Source: Luscinia megarhynchos (taxonomy: Eukaryota > Chordata > Aves > Passeriformes > Turdidae). Taken from it: a stretch of 64,000 bases of DNA. The stretch lies in NCBI GenBank assembly GCA_034336665.1, contig CM067569.1, positions 22,789,320-22,853,319 of the forward strand, given 5' to 3'. The stretch's first letter is position 1; the number at the start of each line of letters is the position of its first letter. Positions 26,228 through 44,000 of this stretch are shown here, piece after piece. The translations under genes and the position numbers were made by a program. The notes under the pieces were generated by a model, which saw only the letters and a program-made list of their open reading frames with translations, had not been told where the DNA came from and did no database searches.

Positions 26228-27408
26228 CTACAACGTACAAGAAAACATAGAATTAATTGTATTAATTACAGTTAACTCTAATTAATCCTGAATTAACTCT
26301 ACCCCTATATGCATGTGCCTCTGTGTGTGTGTATAGAGATATAATTTAGCATATAATATGAACTCGGAATCCTTTCCTGTGATTTATTTTGATCAAATAC
26401 AGAACCTGACCATGTGCCAGAACACTGCAGCTCTTTTGCCAATATATACAGCCTTGCTTCTCAGATAATTTACGGGAAGTATCTTTTCCAGGCACCACTA
26501 AATAATGTAACTTACTCATGTAGTTAGGTAAGTTCATTTAATAAAAATGTGTTCAGAATATTTTCAGAGTAAATCTTACTTTGAATGTAATTATACCCTT
26601 CAATGTCTTTTGTTTTAAAAGATTATGTAGCTATTGAAGGCATTACTGACACCTTTAGTGGTATGCTACTACTTTTTCAAAAAGCCAGCCACTGTTGAGA
26701 CAAATTTATAAATCTGTCAGTGGAAAAGGAGTGTACCATCTAAAATCTGTTTCACAATAAAAAAGTTGGAGTATTCCTACAGTAGAATAGAAAAACTTTT
26801 GTTGAAAAACAAAGGAAAAAAATCCAAATCCTAGAAAACAGCATTCCCTTGGTCTTGATATAATGCTTAAAGGGTGCTGTACTCTGTTTGTTCAAAACCA
26901 GAAAAAGGTCTTGTTTCTAGATAGAAATGTTACATTTGCCCAGAGGAGCGTAAAAATACGGTTCTACGTGAATAAGAAATACATCATAAATTAAAACATT
27001 CCAAATCTCTGTGCATCTTTATAAGGGTGAACATTAAATGACTGATTCAGCAAGCAAAGGAGGAATTTGAATTTAATCCTGCCCAGCTGGATGCAGCTCC
27101 AAGGCAGAGCAGGGAAGCTGCTCCGGACTGCCGTGGGATGGTTACGGGAGTTCCCTGGCGAACACCGCCACCTGCTGCTCACCCGCGCTGCTCCCACCCC
27201 ACTGAGGGACTTGAGGACTTTGGGGTGACCAAACTCACTGCTCCCACCTCTCTTAGAGACAGAACAAGCCTAAACTTGGGGGATGCCTCTTCATGGCACT
27301 CTGTCTTTGGGGTACTGCACTACCAAGAGCAGTGTGGGGTCAGCAGTAAAGCAGCTCAGAGAGCCCGTGGTCCATCAAAGTCCATCAGGGGTTTGCAAAT
27401 GCACTCAC
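26228..27408 (-). other. KCNMA1: KCNMA1 intron between S5 and pore exons
   Basis: About 1.2 kb. The half next to the S5 exon (27090-27400) is distinctly richer in G and C and contains several CpGs in 27121-27190, unlike the surrounding introns. The other half is ordinary AT-rich sequence with a short TG run near 26320-26330. Confidence 0.8.
27164..27178 (-). promoter_or_regulatory. Candidate CTCF-binding motif
   Basis: On the minus strand the 15-mer reads GCAGCAGGTGGCGGT. It matches the common CTCF core (CCASYAGRKGGCRSY) at 14 of 15 positions, differing only at the first base. It sits in a small CpG-rich patch about 230 bp downstream of the S5 exon. Such a match can occur by chance in a window of this size, so binding is unproven. 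Confidence 0.35.
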
Positions 27409-27484
27409 CAAATGTATGAACCCAGCTGCTGTCAGCCACGTGCTGATAAATATAGAGCACAGATTCACTAGCTTGATGGAATTA
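27409..27484 (-). CDS. KCNMA1: KCNMA1 exon encoding S5
   Basis: A 76-bp exon encoding the last base of S230 and N231-L255: [20 protein letters not shown] then GFIHL. This is the outer pore helix S5. Position 239 is cysteine here, whereas I recall leucine in mammals. The acceptor is ctttccag and the donor ttg|gtgagtgc; phase 2 in, 0 out. It lies 1.2 kb upstream of the pore exon. The intron just downstream contains a small GC- and CpG-rich patch (27121-27230) with a CTCF-like motif, described separately. Confidence 0.96.
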
Positions 27485-32289
<4,805 letters not shown>

Positions 32290-34402
32290 TCAAATTGTAA
32301 CAGCATATCACAATGACAGTGATCAATTAAATCAACATAGGTAACATACAAAATGTCAAATACCTTTGAAATGCTCTTCCATGTTTAATGGTTCAAGGAT
32401 CCTTAGCAGGTATTTTTCAAATTTTTAAAATTTATTTCCCTAATAACAGATTTATCCTACCAGAAAGCCTTAGTTTATGTAAGAAGTAATGGGAGGAGAA
32501 ACACAGGCTGAAAGCTAAGGGGGAAAAACCTCACTGAGGTATTCTGTTTCTAGTTGCAGTGCACATGTCCTTCTCTTTCAGGCTGTCAAAGACACAGGCA
32601 GGTCTGAAACATCTCAGTCCTCCAAGCTCCCACGCTGCTTAGTGAAATATAGCAGATCATGGGCAAGAGATCTGATAACCTAGATGAAGTAGACTGTATA
32701 TGCCTGATTAAATTTGGTAAATCTTAATGACGTAAAATCTTTCATGGTAATAATGCTCCCTATCTACACTCTAATTTAAAAAAAAAAAAAGTCAAGCAGG
32801 AAAACAGAGAAATTACAGTTTTTCTCTTTAAAATGGCAAATTTACTATAATTTTTTACATCAGTATACAACTATAGGATACATTACATATCATGTATTTT
32901 TTAAAAGTATTTTTACAAAGAAATAGTATTTTTATGCTGCAATCAGATTGCGTGCATAGCAATTCCCAGACAACTACAAAGTCAGTGAGACAAAGAGAGT
33001 GTGTGCAAGAGAAACTAATCGAGAAGATTAAGGGCTTAAATTATTAAAATAGCCTTATGCTGATAGTAAATGATTTGGCTACAGATCTTTGGCATATGAA
33101 TAAAAGTACACTCTGTACTGTACATATGCACAGCTTATAAAATTAAAGCAAGCTTGAAGGATAATTTTTATTAGAGAGTACAGCCAGGAGTTACATAAAA
33201 GTTGTGTAACGTGGTATTGTAGCTGTTACAGGAAGGTCCAGAGTAGCTTCTTCTCTTTATTGACATCTATTTTAGAGAACTCCAGTGCAAGAAACCACTT
33301 TTTATTTCTAGAAAGTTAAAGAAATACTGATCCTGGCAAATATATAAACCCCGTCACAGCTTTCATCATCTCGCCAGAATAAGAGGTTCCCTTCAAGCAC
33401 AAAGGTGCATGTGGTAAGATATGTTTCAATCAAGAAGGTTTTCTTGCAGTATTCTTGGCAAGTTGTTAAATAAAATCGTTTCTCTTGTTTTTTGCCTTGT
33501 TAAAACTCCTAAGTAGTGTTAAAGTACACTCCTGTCTATTATATGGATGTAAAGTTTATTTTTAATTACTGACTGTGGGGAACTATGAAAATTAATCACA
33601 ACTTGCTAAATGGATTCAGGGACCTAAATGAAAAACAATAAAATGAAGTTTAATAATGCTAAATGTCTGATCCATTTGCAATTAGAGAATGATGACTTTG
33701 GATCGCATTGCTGAAACTGAGAGACACACACATCCCTCTGTTCCACTTCCAGTAGTTCCCACTGGAACTACTTTGGAGTTGCTCCTCCTATCCAAAGAGA
33801 TGTGGTTATACAGGGAAGGAAAGGATCCTTACTAGCAATCATAAACTTTCCAGTTCTTTTACACCCAGCTGCTTTTCCTCACTCCCTATGAACTGTTTTA
33901 TGAAAAATGGCTGGGGTGAGAAAGACACTGCCTCTCAAATATTTTGCACAGCATCTGAAGTTAATGTTAAGACCAAATTAACCATTGCTATGTTTCAAAA
34001 AGAAAGCCTGAGGAACATTTAAGTTAGCAATGAAACCTCTATCTCCAAACCATTATAAGATTTATGTTACATTTTAATTGCTGAGACATCAAATTATAGA
34101 AGAAAATACTACGGGTTCAATCCATTTTTTGTGGAAGAAGAAAACCATTGTATTATATTCTGCATTTGCTGCAGCCCACATAATTTAAAGAAGTTTTGTT
34201 CAGAGAGTAGAATTAGAAATAAAAAAATAAAAAAAAGAAAGAAAAAAAAAGCCCTAGAGAGTTTGCTTGGGCAGTTTAGCCACAAAATAGAACAGGTTTT
34301 CAATTATAAAAGCCAATTAATTCTTTCCAGTATCCTGTAGTTTTCTAGGCACAAACAGATCTGTTATTATGTTACTATATGTATTTCATTTCACATGATT
34401 TT

Positions 34403-35200
34403 CACAGAATCATAGAGTGGTTTGAGTAGGGAAGAATTTTCAAGGTCATCTTGCCCAGGCCTCCCTGCAAGGAGCAGCTAAATCAGGTTGCTCAGAGCCT
34501 GTCTTTGTGACCTTGAATGTTTCCAAGGTTGGGGTATCTACCACCTCTCTGGGCAACCTGTTCCAATGTTTCATCATGCTCACGGTAAAAAAAATCCTTA
34601 TCTGTATTCTAAACAACTCCTTATTATATTGAAACCATTACTCTTTCTTCTACTGCAGCAGGTTGTGTTAAAAAGTCTGCACCCTCCAGGTACTGAAAGG
34701 CCACTACAAGGTGTCTCCAAACCCCTCCTTCCTCCAGGCTGAACAACTCCAACTCCCTCAGCCTTTCCTCACAGAGAGGTCCTGGATCCCCTTCTTTGTG
34801 CTGAGGGCCCCAGAGCTGGACAGAGCTGCAGGTGGGATCAAGAATGGAGAAGAGGGGAGAATTTCCTCCCTTGCCCTGCTGCTTTGGATGCAGCCCAATT
34901 TCGCCCTCTGGGCTGCAAATTCCCATTGCTGGCTCGTGTCCAGCTTCTCATCTCTAAGCACCCCCAAACCCTCTGCAGGGGCTGCTCTCAATCCCTTCCT
35001 CACCCCCAGCCTGTGATGACACTGGGGGAGGCCCCAGCCCAGGTGTAGGACCCTGCACTTGGTCTTGTTGAGCCTGAGGAGGTTCCCACAGACCCACTTC
35101 TCCAACTTGTCCAGGTCCTTCTGGATGGCATCCTGTGCCCCCAGCCATGCCAACTGCACTGCTCAGCTTGGTGTCTGCCACACACCGTGTGAGGACTGAG
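34403..35200 (-). mobile_element. CR1 LINE, 5'-truncated, about 0.8 kb (minus strand)
   Basis: Begins with the antisense 3' terminus (cacagaatcatagagtggtt) and runs through the 3' untranslated part into the end of the reverse transcriptase reading frame. Phrases typical of antisense CR1 are present: ctctgggcaacctgttccaa, ctccctcagcctttcctcac, ccttctggatggcatcctg. The right end is approximate; homology fades after the stretch encoding DTKLSSAV on the minus strand. Confidence 0.94.
34758..35159 (-). pseudogene. Remnant of CR1 pol (C-terminal end of the reverse transcriptase frame)
   Basis: A 133-codon open stretch inside the CR1 copy contains the landmarks [49 protein letters not shown] and [12 protein letters not shown], which match the C-terminal part of bird CR1 ORF2. 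The catalytic fingers and palm are missing because of 5' truncation, so no enzyme can be made. The apparent start methionine is internal and has no meaning. Confidence 0.88.
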
Positions 35201-36871
35201 ATGACATTACCTCTTTCAGGTCTACCACCTCACCAAGAACAGAAACCACTGATGTTTGTTTATGCATCAAAAATAGAAAGCAAAAATTCACTAATAGGAG
35301 CACTAACAAAAATTCCCCTTTCCCAAAACTGTTTCAGCTCATACAGAAATGTCTACAGATCTCTTTCCTTAGCAATATTTGGGAATGTGTTTTATACAAG
35401 TGGAGAGGAAGAATTCATTTTCTAATGAAATATCTACAAAACTGTTTTACATTTAAATGATATAATCAAGAGTTGAGATAGGCAAATTTCTTATGTATTA
35501 CAGTGAAGTTCATTCTAATTTGGCATATTTCATGACCCTGTCTGGTAAAGTTAATTGTAAACTGCTAAACAGAAGGCTCAGGAAACACTTGCTACTTTCT
35601 CTTCATCATGTAACTCACCTTTTTCTTAGCAAAGAGTTTTACATTGGCATTTTCTTATGGGATCAGACTAGAATAGGATAGGATATAATCTGTTATGCTA
35701 CAAATTATACCAAAAAAACAAATACCAAAACATTTCATTTACCCACAAGTTCTCTCTAATAAGAACAAAAATACACAGATAAAATAAAAGAAGGACCTCT
35801 TGATTTCTAATCTTCTGCTTCTAAATGGATGACTGAAATATGCTTAGGAATTGGAGTTTTTTTCAGCTGTAATATTCAGAATAAAGCTAAGATACTCATA
35901 GATATCAAGACCAGAAAAAAACTTTTATGATTATAAACCAGATTCCTTAAACAATATGACACAAAGTGTTTTAGTCAATAGTTTCTGCCTCTAGTACAAT
36001 AATCTGAGTTGTAGGTATGATGATTCAAATAAACTTTAAACTCTACCACAGGATAATTTTCTTACTGCAGAAATATTTTGCTTAGCTACTGTGTTGTCTG
36101 AGCAGCAAAGAGACAGCTTTCAAATTACACTGAAAATGCAAAATATGTGTGCAATACTGTTTCATATCATGGTGTTCAACCTAAAAATCTGTAAAAAATC
36201 TGTAAAAGATGGTCAATAGGAGAGGCCACATATTGCCAAAAATCCCTGAAATCACTTTTAAAGAAATCAATTATCTGTTCAACAGGAAGCAATATACCAT
36301 GCTGAACTACCAGGCTACATCTAGAATATAGCAGGAATACTTTTTTCCTGACTGCTTTACTAATGACCCAGCAAAATGGATGGATCCTTTAAAACAGAAC
36401 AGTGATCCTGACATGGCTAATAAACTATGTGCCAGTAGCAACACAATTACAGTAGAAAATTATTTTATCTATCAAGTTTACAGCGAAGTAAATGCTATTA
36501 TTTAGAGCTTTATTTGACTTTACAGGCAATAGGGTATTTTCCTGTCTGTCAGACAGTTTTGCACTCTCTGCTGAACTGATCCTTTCCACTAGATTAGTAT
36601 TAGAACCAACCAGGATTACCTATAGGTTGCAAACCCCAAACTCCCCCATACCCCCCAAAAACAGAAATGTACAATTTTAAATCTTTAAAGGGAAAGGCAA
36701 GAAAATCAAGACAACTGTACTTATATTACTTTAATGCAATTCTAATAAATAGAAACAGGAATTGGGATATTTCTTCATTCAACATGAGAAGTCAATTGAC
36801 AAGAACAGCACCAAGCATTACATTGTTTCTCACCAATGAGATATGTAATCCCCATCTTAATGCCTTAGGCT

Positions 36872-36889
36872 GCTTTTTTTTTTTTTTTT
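36872..36889. repeat. Poly-T run
   Basis: Uninterrupted run of about 18 T followed by aatagacaat. It has no adjoining retroposed sequence that I can recognise, so I read it as a simple repeat. Confidence 0.8.
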
Positions 36890-37760
36890 TAATAGACAAT
36901 AGTGTATCTAAAATATTGGTGAAAGGGTTCACTGCATAGAGATTGTTTACCACTTCTATTCCTCTTCATCAAATCTATCAATCACTACTTCTACCCTCGA
37001 TTTCATTAAGACCAGATGGCTTGGTGAAGTCTGAAAAAACCCCCAGAATCAGCATTTAGGAACTAGGATGGAGGCAAAATTTTTAAAATGCAAAATAATC
37101 CCATTTTTAACATCTTCACAGAGTGCAGCAGAGTTATCTGAGATCATATTCCCTGCAGATAGGCTTGAAAAGGAAAGCTCAAAGAAAAATGACAAGAAGA
37201 AATAGAATAGGAGGAAAAGGGTCTGATATTCCTTAGAAGCAACCCAGACAGAATATTTTTTATACATTTCCTCACCTCTGTTATGCAACAGTGTAAGTGG
37301 TGAGAAGAGCCTGAAGCATGACCAGGACAGTAAAACCAAAGTCAAATTTAATACTTACATAATGCTTTTAAACAATGCTATGTCAAAGATTCATTAATAA
37401 ACCTCTCTGCTGCACATTCCTTCAACTTGCTATTATACTGTTTAAATAATTACAGCAGTTTCAAACAAAATTTCTTGGTAACACCAACTCTGCAGAATAT
37501 TACATTCCATCCTTCAATGCAGACTGGATTATTTGATTCTAGGTGAACAATGGACTCCTTTGCTGGGGAGACAGGAGTACATTGCAGTGCGTTAGTTTGG
37601 GAAAAAAATTCTTCCTACAAAGCAACTGAAATACTGCAGCTTTGCTTTTTTTTAAGTTGAAAACTAAAACAGAATATCTTTTTTAGAAGATACAGTAATA
37701 CTAGCACCAGAGACAGTATAACAAACTACAGTTCTGAAGAAAGGTTCAGTTGGACCTTAC

Positions 37761-38004
37761 CCCAGTAGGAGCCGACCCTGTAACAAGAAACTAAGGAGTT
37801 TCTCAAAGTGCGTTGCTCTTCCTTTTCGGGGATATTATGGCCAGGTTTGACACGATATCCATTTTTGAACAATTCTCCATGAGACTTTTTACGCCTTCTA
37901 GTACTTTTGTACGTTTCTGTACGAGTTCCCCCAGATGGGTTGTGGTAGACCAAAATCTTGCTGGGAATCATGACTGTCTATCTTCAGCTCCAGGAGCACT
38001 GCAG
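37761..38004. other. CpG-containing patch with splice-like borders; possible unannotated exon or old insertion
   Basis: About 240 bp with seven CpG dinucleotides, against near absence in flanking intron. On the plus strand it is bordered by ccttaccccag and ctgcag|gtaagaa, an ideal donor. On the minus strand it is bordered by gttcttacctgcag and tactggg|gtaagg. A minus frame from 37971 encodes a basic peptide with TRRRKKSHGELFKNGYRV, and a second minus frame is open for about 45 codons. I do not recognise any of the products. It may be a noncoding-RNA exon, a fragment of a retrocopy, or a degraded insertion. Confidence 0.3.
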
Positions 38005-41000
38005 GTAAGAACTGGGGTCCAGTCTTCAGTCACGGCATTCACTAACACTGAAGATGCTCATGTATTTACCCTTCCTTTTGCTAATTCAGTATCAACACGC
38101 AGAGATGGCTCAGACTTCCTTCTTTAACAGAACTTCTCTTAGGGAGCAGATTTGTTCAACTGGACACAGGATAAAGTTCCCCTTTACCAGCTTTATCAAA
38201 GATAATTCAGTATAATCTAGTCCATTTCTGACAGCTTGTAACAAACAGAATGAATTCAAATACAAAACTCAGCTTGAGAAAACGGACTAAGAATATCACA
38301 AATGGGATGGACAAAACAAATCACAGGGGCAAGCAGGCAGTGCAGATGCTGCTCTGATCCGTGATGTATTAGAGCTTAAAAGCCATCTTCTATCCGGATA
38401 TTACCACGTAAGCTTCTTTCAGACACATGAAAGAACCACACCCATTGATTCAAAACACACAAACATGATGCTGTTCACTTGGAATGAACAGGTACACTCA
38501 CAAAGAATATAGTTGTTATAATTCATGTGCATAAAGGGAATTGTATATCGTGTATTGGTTTCTTTGGCAAGTCCACATGTCTGTTTTCCAGTTAAAGCTG
38601 GTATGCAGAAGGCAGAGGTCACATAATCAGCCAACTCCTACAGATTTATCCCAGATGAAATTAAAAAACCTCAAACAAACACAACACAACAACCCTTCAC
38701 CCAGCTCCAGTTAATGACAGCTATCTTACTGAAGGAAAAAGAATTCAAAATAAAACAATTTAGCCATCAAGCAAGATCATGAAGAATAGAGTCCATAGCT
38801 CTCTCAAGCTGACTTGCCCTGTAAATATTCACAAAACTGGAGCTTTTTCAGTCAACTACAACCTTATTCAATTGGATAAAGCTCTTCAAACTAAAAGTAA
38901 TCATGACCTTCCATTACATATGATAGATTTTCTTCATGAATTTTCCTGCGTTGAGCATAATAAACAAACTTCATTGTGAAAAGCTATCTTCATTTTGAGG
39001 AATATGCTTATCATTCCTGTTTTCTTTTTTTTTCCCGTGTTTTTTTGGCCTCAGAAGACCCACAAATATACCAACGCCATCTGGACTGCAATGCAAAGCA
39101 GACACAAAAATAGGCTGCACCATGTACTTATAGGAAACACACAGGATTTCAAAGCATTTTGGAAATGTTATTAAGGGGTGGACTGCCAAATATAAAGGGG
39201 ATTGTAGCATAGACAAATTTCAAATTATAAGTAACATGCACACAGTGAAGTAAACTACTTCTGTGTGTCCTTTGCATTGCAACCTTTAACACCACATTCT
39301 TACAAACAATCTGGTTACGTTCCCACTGGTCACAACAGTCAAGTTTCACTGAGTCTATAGGGATGAGTCTTATGTCCTCATGCTGACAAACATCCATGAT
39401 ATATCTGTGAGCACTTAAATCATTCCTCTCAAACTGGAAAGATCTGAGCAGGGTATTACTTATCTGTGCTACTAATCACATCTTGTACAGCTCAAAATGA
39501 ATGCTTGTCCTACTTACTTTTTGCCATATAAGGCACATTGTTTTCCTTTCTTTCTGTATTTCTTCTTGACTAGTATTATAATCTTGTTATTATCCAATTT
39601 TAAACCTGTCATTAGTGTACTTCATACTTAGTACAGCAAATGTTTGGGTGTAGAATGCATTTACCTTGAAAGCCTGGAACGTCTCTAAAGGAAAACAGGA
39701 CCAAAGTAATAAATAGCAAGAGCCAAGCTGTTTAGTTTACATAACCTATTATTTTGGTTTTAACAATTTGACAGTATTCTTTTAACTTCTCAGCTTCCTG
39801 GCATAGCCAGATTTTTATCAATTTTCTTTATTTTCAGTCAGTGCACTGCTTAATCTGTTGCAGAATTTGAAAACATAAATTAAATGACACAAACTAGGAT
39901 TAAATCTAAAATAAACCTGCTCCACAAGTTTAAAAAATATTAAAAAACCATGTATATAAATTTGAGCAGCAGCAGGATGATGGCATATTGTGCTGAGAAG
40001 CATTCTTCAGTACCACAGACAGCCACACAAAGCTGCTGGTATTACTTTCCTGTGCAGACGTTTCTGCTTTCCAAATGAATCTTTTTTTAGTATTTTGTTC
40101 TACAACCCAATTACCCAAGAGAGCCTCTTGCTTTCAGTGGCATTACCAGTTGCTAGCATCTATAATATCAATCTATTACTTGGCCATTTTTTTATATTAG
40201 ATGTAAAATTCGATTTCAGAAAATTGTTCTCTGTAGACTAATTTTTATTTTTCAGTTATCCAGAAAAATACCTTTTAGGTGTTCTAGCTCAGATAAGCAT
40301 CTGAGTGAAAGTCTGGAGTCCAATTAAGCACATGAAGGTGGGTGCCATCAGTAGAATATCACTGTTTCCTACCCCTGTGAAGGACAAGGCCCTTGGTCTC
40401 CTGGTCTGAGGCAGACCTAAAACTCCTAAACCCTGCGTTATCAGCAGCACCTGAAATGTCTGAAGTCTGCTCTGAAGTATTCAATCCAAACTAATCAACA
40501 AACATTCTGTTATAAAGAGCTCTAGAGGGACTTTTAACAACCTATTTTGCCTTCAATGAATCCAAGCTGAACAAAGAAGTGAAGTTTTTTATATTTTCAA
40601 CAGAAGCAATCCCTTGAAGGACAATCACTCCATGGCCCTCTTTGAACTTGTCATAAAAATAGATTTACATATCCATGGAAGTCCTGTTATAATTAAATGA
40701 CAACTTGCTTTCAAAGTCCATCCAAATAGGAGGCTATTAAACTTAAAAATGCAGCAGATGAAAGCAAGACTTGTCAGCAGCTAAGCTAGGCTTTACATCT
40801 GGCTATGCAGGGACTAGGGACTTGCTACATCATCTTGCAGGAGAGCAAGGGAAGATTAGATCCTGCCCTGGCAAACCAATGTAGTGGATAGAAGTGGGTA
40901 TCAAATTATTATCCTTTGAAACACAGGTTAGACATGGGTGATACATTTGCTGTGCTTTTGTAGGATACTATTTGCTTACAGTTGTGCTCAAAAGCACAAT

Positions 41001-44000
41001 CTGCAAAAACCACAAAACACAAGGAAACCTGCCAAGGAGGAAACTGCTGTAAAGAAAAATAACCGTTATATCCTGTGACTATTCTCTACTTGAAAATTCA
41101 TTTTTAATTTAATTTACAGTAAGTGAACACTGAAATTTCCACATACTACCTTTCCTCTCTTTTAAATTGCAACTTCTGAAATGACAATGTAAAAGCCATT
41201 TGCTGTACACAAAATGGCTCATAAACTTTTCATTGCTGCTATTTCAAAAATGGTGAAAAGTATTATTCATAGAAAAGAAAAAATAACCTTCTGTGCCTGA
41301 ATATAAAAACTCCACAGGTTGGTCAACAGCTAATTTTTAGTACAGCTTTGTAGCAATGTCTATGGATTATGACAAAACCAGAATAATGCTCATTCTGCCA
41401 AGAATTTACCACTCATTACTCTCACTAAATTATTTAGAAAGTAAATTAAAAATTTAAAATTTGAGTTCCTAAAAAAACATATATCATTGCATCATTTATT
41501 TTTTTATCTCCTAGCCTCAAAGTCTTAAGCTATTAAACCATTTTCAGAAAGCAAGAACAAAACCAGTCACTCAAAATGTAAACATTAACTTTTCTACTTT
41601 ACACCGCTTTAGGCAACAACTATGCCATAGTCCATAAACCAAGCACAAATATAAGCACAGTAGTAAATGAAGAACAGATCTTTACATTAAACCAGAGAGT
41701 ATTAACTTGTAAACATTTTATATTGCAATAGAAATATTATCCCATCAAAGTGATGTTGGTGCCATTTTTAACAAAAGGCTGAAACCATGAACGGGAGAGA
41801 AAGCACTATTCATATCTACCTAGTGGGTAAAACAGAGTTAAGAAGGCAAAGAATTTATTCAGCTCTCATTTTTCTATTTCTTTAATACTACATTTGTGTA
41901 ATCCTTTCCGGATACTGAGAGTCCATATTCAAAACAGATGGAAAATATGCCTTTTTTAATTCTTTGATTTGGGGAGAAAATTACTATTTGTACACTTTAC
42001 TAATGCTGCTACTAAAACCAAAACAACCCTTGTAATAAGAGGTTACACCTCAGCAAGCTAACTTTGCAAAGAGGGTTGCACAGAAGGTTGGAAATTTGGG
42101 GGTTGCTTTCTAAAGAGACCATTACAACTCAATATAAAGAGGCTTCCCTTCCTGAAAAATGGCAAGTTAGCATCTTATATAATTTTCCCTGGCATTCATC
42201 AGGAACAAATTGCTCTAAAATCAGGAATATGCTATTCTGAGAGGCTGTAACCATAGGGCAGAACAAATGATAAGAACAAAGGCAAAGGAAGGGCAAAGGC
42301 CAGATCTAAAGCCTGACTCATGCTGCAGGAGGTTGATTTAAAAAAAGACTTGCAATTCTGCTCTCTTTGCTCCCGTGAGTCACAAGGCACAGGCCATAAC
42401 TGCCAAGAAACAATGAGCATACTATGAAATAAGGCTTGAAAAGGAATCAAGTATTTCACTTCTAATCAACTGCTATGATATAATGCATCCTATTCAGTGA
42501 GCCTCTTTAGCCTTCGAGTTGCACAAAAAAAACCAGCTAAAGAATGGATATGAGCACACAAATACAAATAAAGTAATTATGAGAAACCAGTTATAAAAAT
42601 GATACATCACAAAAAATTTTATGTGATTACAATCCTGGCTCAAAAAAACATTAATTCCATTTTCTGACCAGATGGATGACAAATATTCAAAAAATATGTA
42701 GGCTTGTCCTAGTGAAGCAATAGCCTTTTACTCAGTGTTCAGAATGATTCCTTGCACATTGTATAAATTTATACTATATCAACATAAAGAGAGTATTTCA
42801 GACCAGCTGAAACAGGATTAAGAATTTAGTCATAAAATTCCACAGAAATCAAAGATTATGGTGTTTTAACTGCTTTTTGCAAACACAGCTGTTGTATAGA
42901 TCACCACATTTCAGCATCCCTTATTTCACCCCAAAGCAGTACTAAAAAAGTCTTCATCTCCTCAGTAGTGCATCATGTTTAAATGCAAGGTCTGAGACCT
43001 GCAAGTGTCAATTCATCACTAAGACTGAGTCAAGAGTAAAGCCAGTAAAGAAAGCAGCATTTACAACTTTTCAAAGTCACATCAGACAGAAAATCTGTGA
43101 TCTGCCTAGTGAGAAGAAAATTCTTGGATATTCAGGTGCACAGAAATGCCTTTCCTTAAAGGCTGATAATACTCAATCAGTAAGAGAAGATAGTGAAATT
43201 TCTATGCACTATCAGAGTAGATTAGAGCTAGTGCCTAATAAAGTAGGGATCTGAAATATTCATAGAAGACTCTGTTCCTCAAATCTATGTATCATTGGCT
43301 ATTTTCCACTGAAATCAGCATATTTCTTACAGGATCTGTCCCATATGCAATGATATATCATTTTATCTAGATTAATTTCCCAGGTAAAAGTGATCATGAA
43401 AGAATTCAGATGATATTTCCAGATGTCTCTGCCTTTACAGTGCTGATATCTACACTTGACCCACAAAAGGAAGGAAAGAGAAACAACACAGAAAAAATAA
43501 AATACGGAATTTAATAAACAATAAAAGCTCAAATTATACCATTAACTTTACAAAGCATCCTGTCTCATTTGAATTTATATACACAATATGTGCAGATGTT
43601 TATTGACTGCCATACTATCATGTTATCTATTGACTGCACACTAGCCACTATGAAAATAAATTTTTCTTCAGTTAGCATTGTCCCAACCATGTATTAACCA
43701 TTAAGAAACACTTCCTTAACTATGCTTTAATAAGTACCTAAATTTCAAATGATGAAATTGCATTAAAATATATACAAATCATATATCTAAAATACAGATT
43801 TTAGTATTTACTAATAAAATCTGAATTTATTTACTTACCATAACTAATCACTTCTGTTTGTAATTAAAAATTGAACATTACACCTATTACCTATAGAGCC
43901 ATCTTAACATACATTGGTAAGAATGCTTCCAGGACTTCCCTTGGTACCAGGGAAGATCAATGTTGAATAGGAAAGACTTGTAAAGGCTCCATTTTGAAAA

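Noticed and set aside
34711..35016. Plus-strand frame of 101 codons
   Set aside because: It is the antisense shadow of the CR1 pol remnant on the minus strand.
38419..39397. Run of minus-strand frames of 71-82 codons downstream of the CpG patch, as possible further exons
   Set aside because: They do not share motifs, have no consistent splice signals, and cannot be joined with matching phases by inspection.
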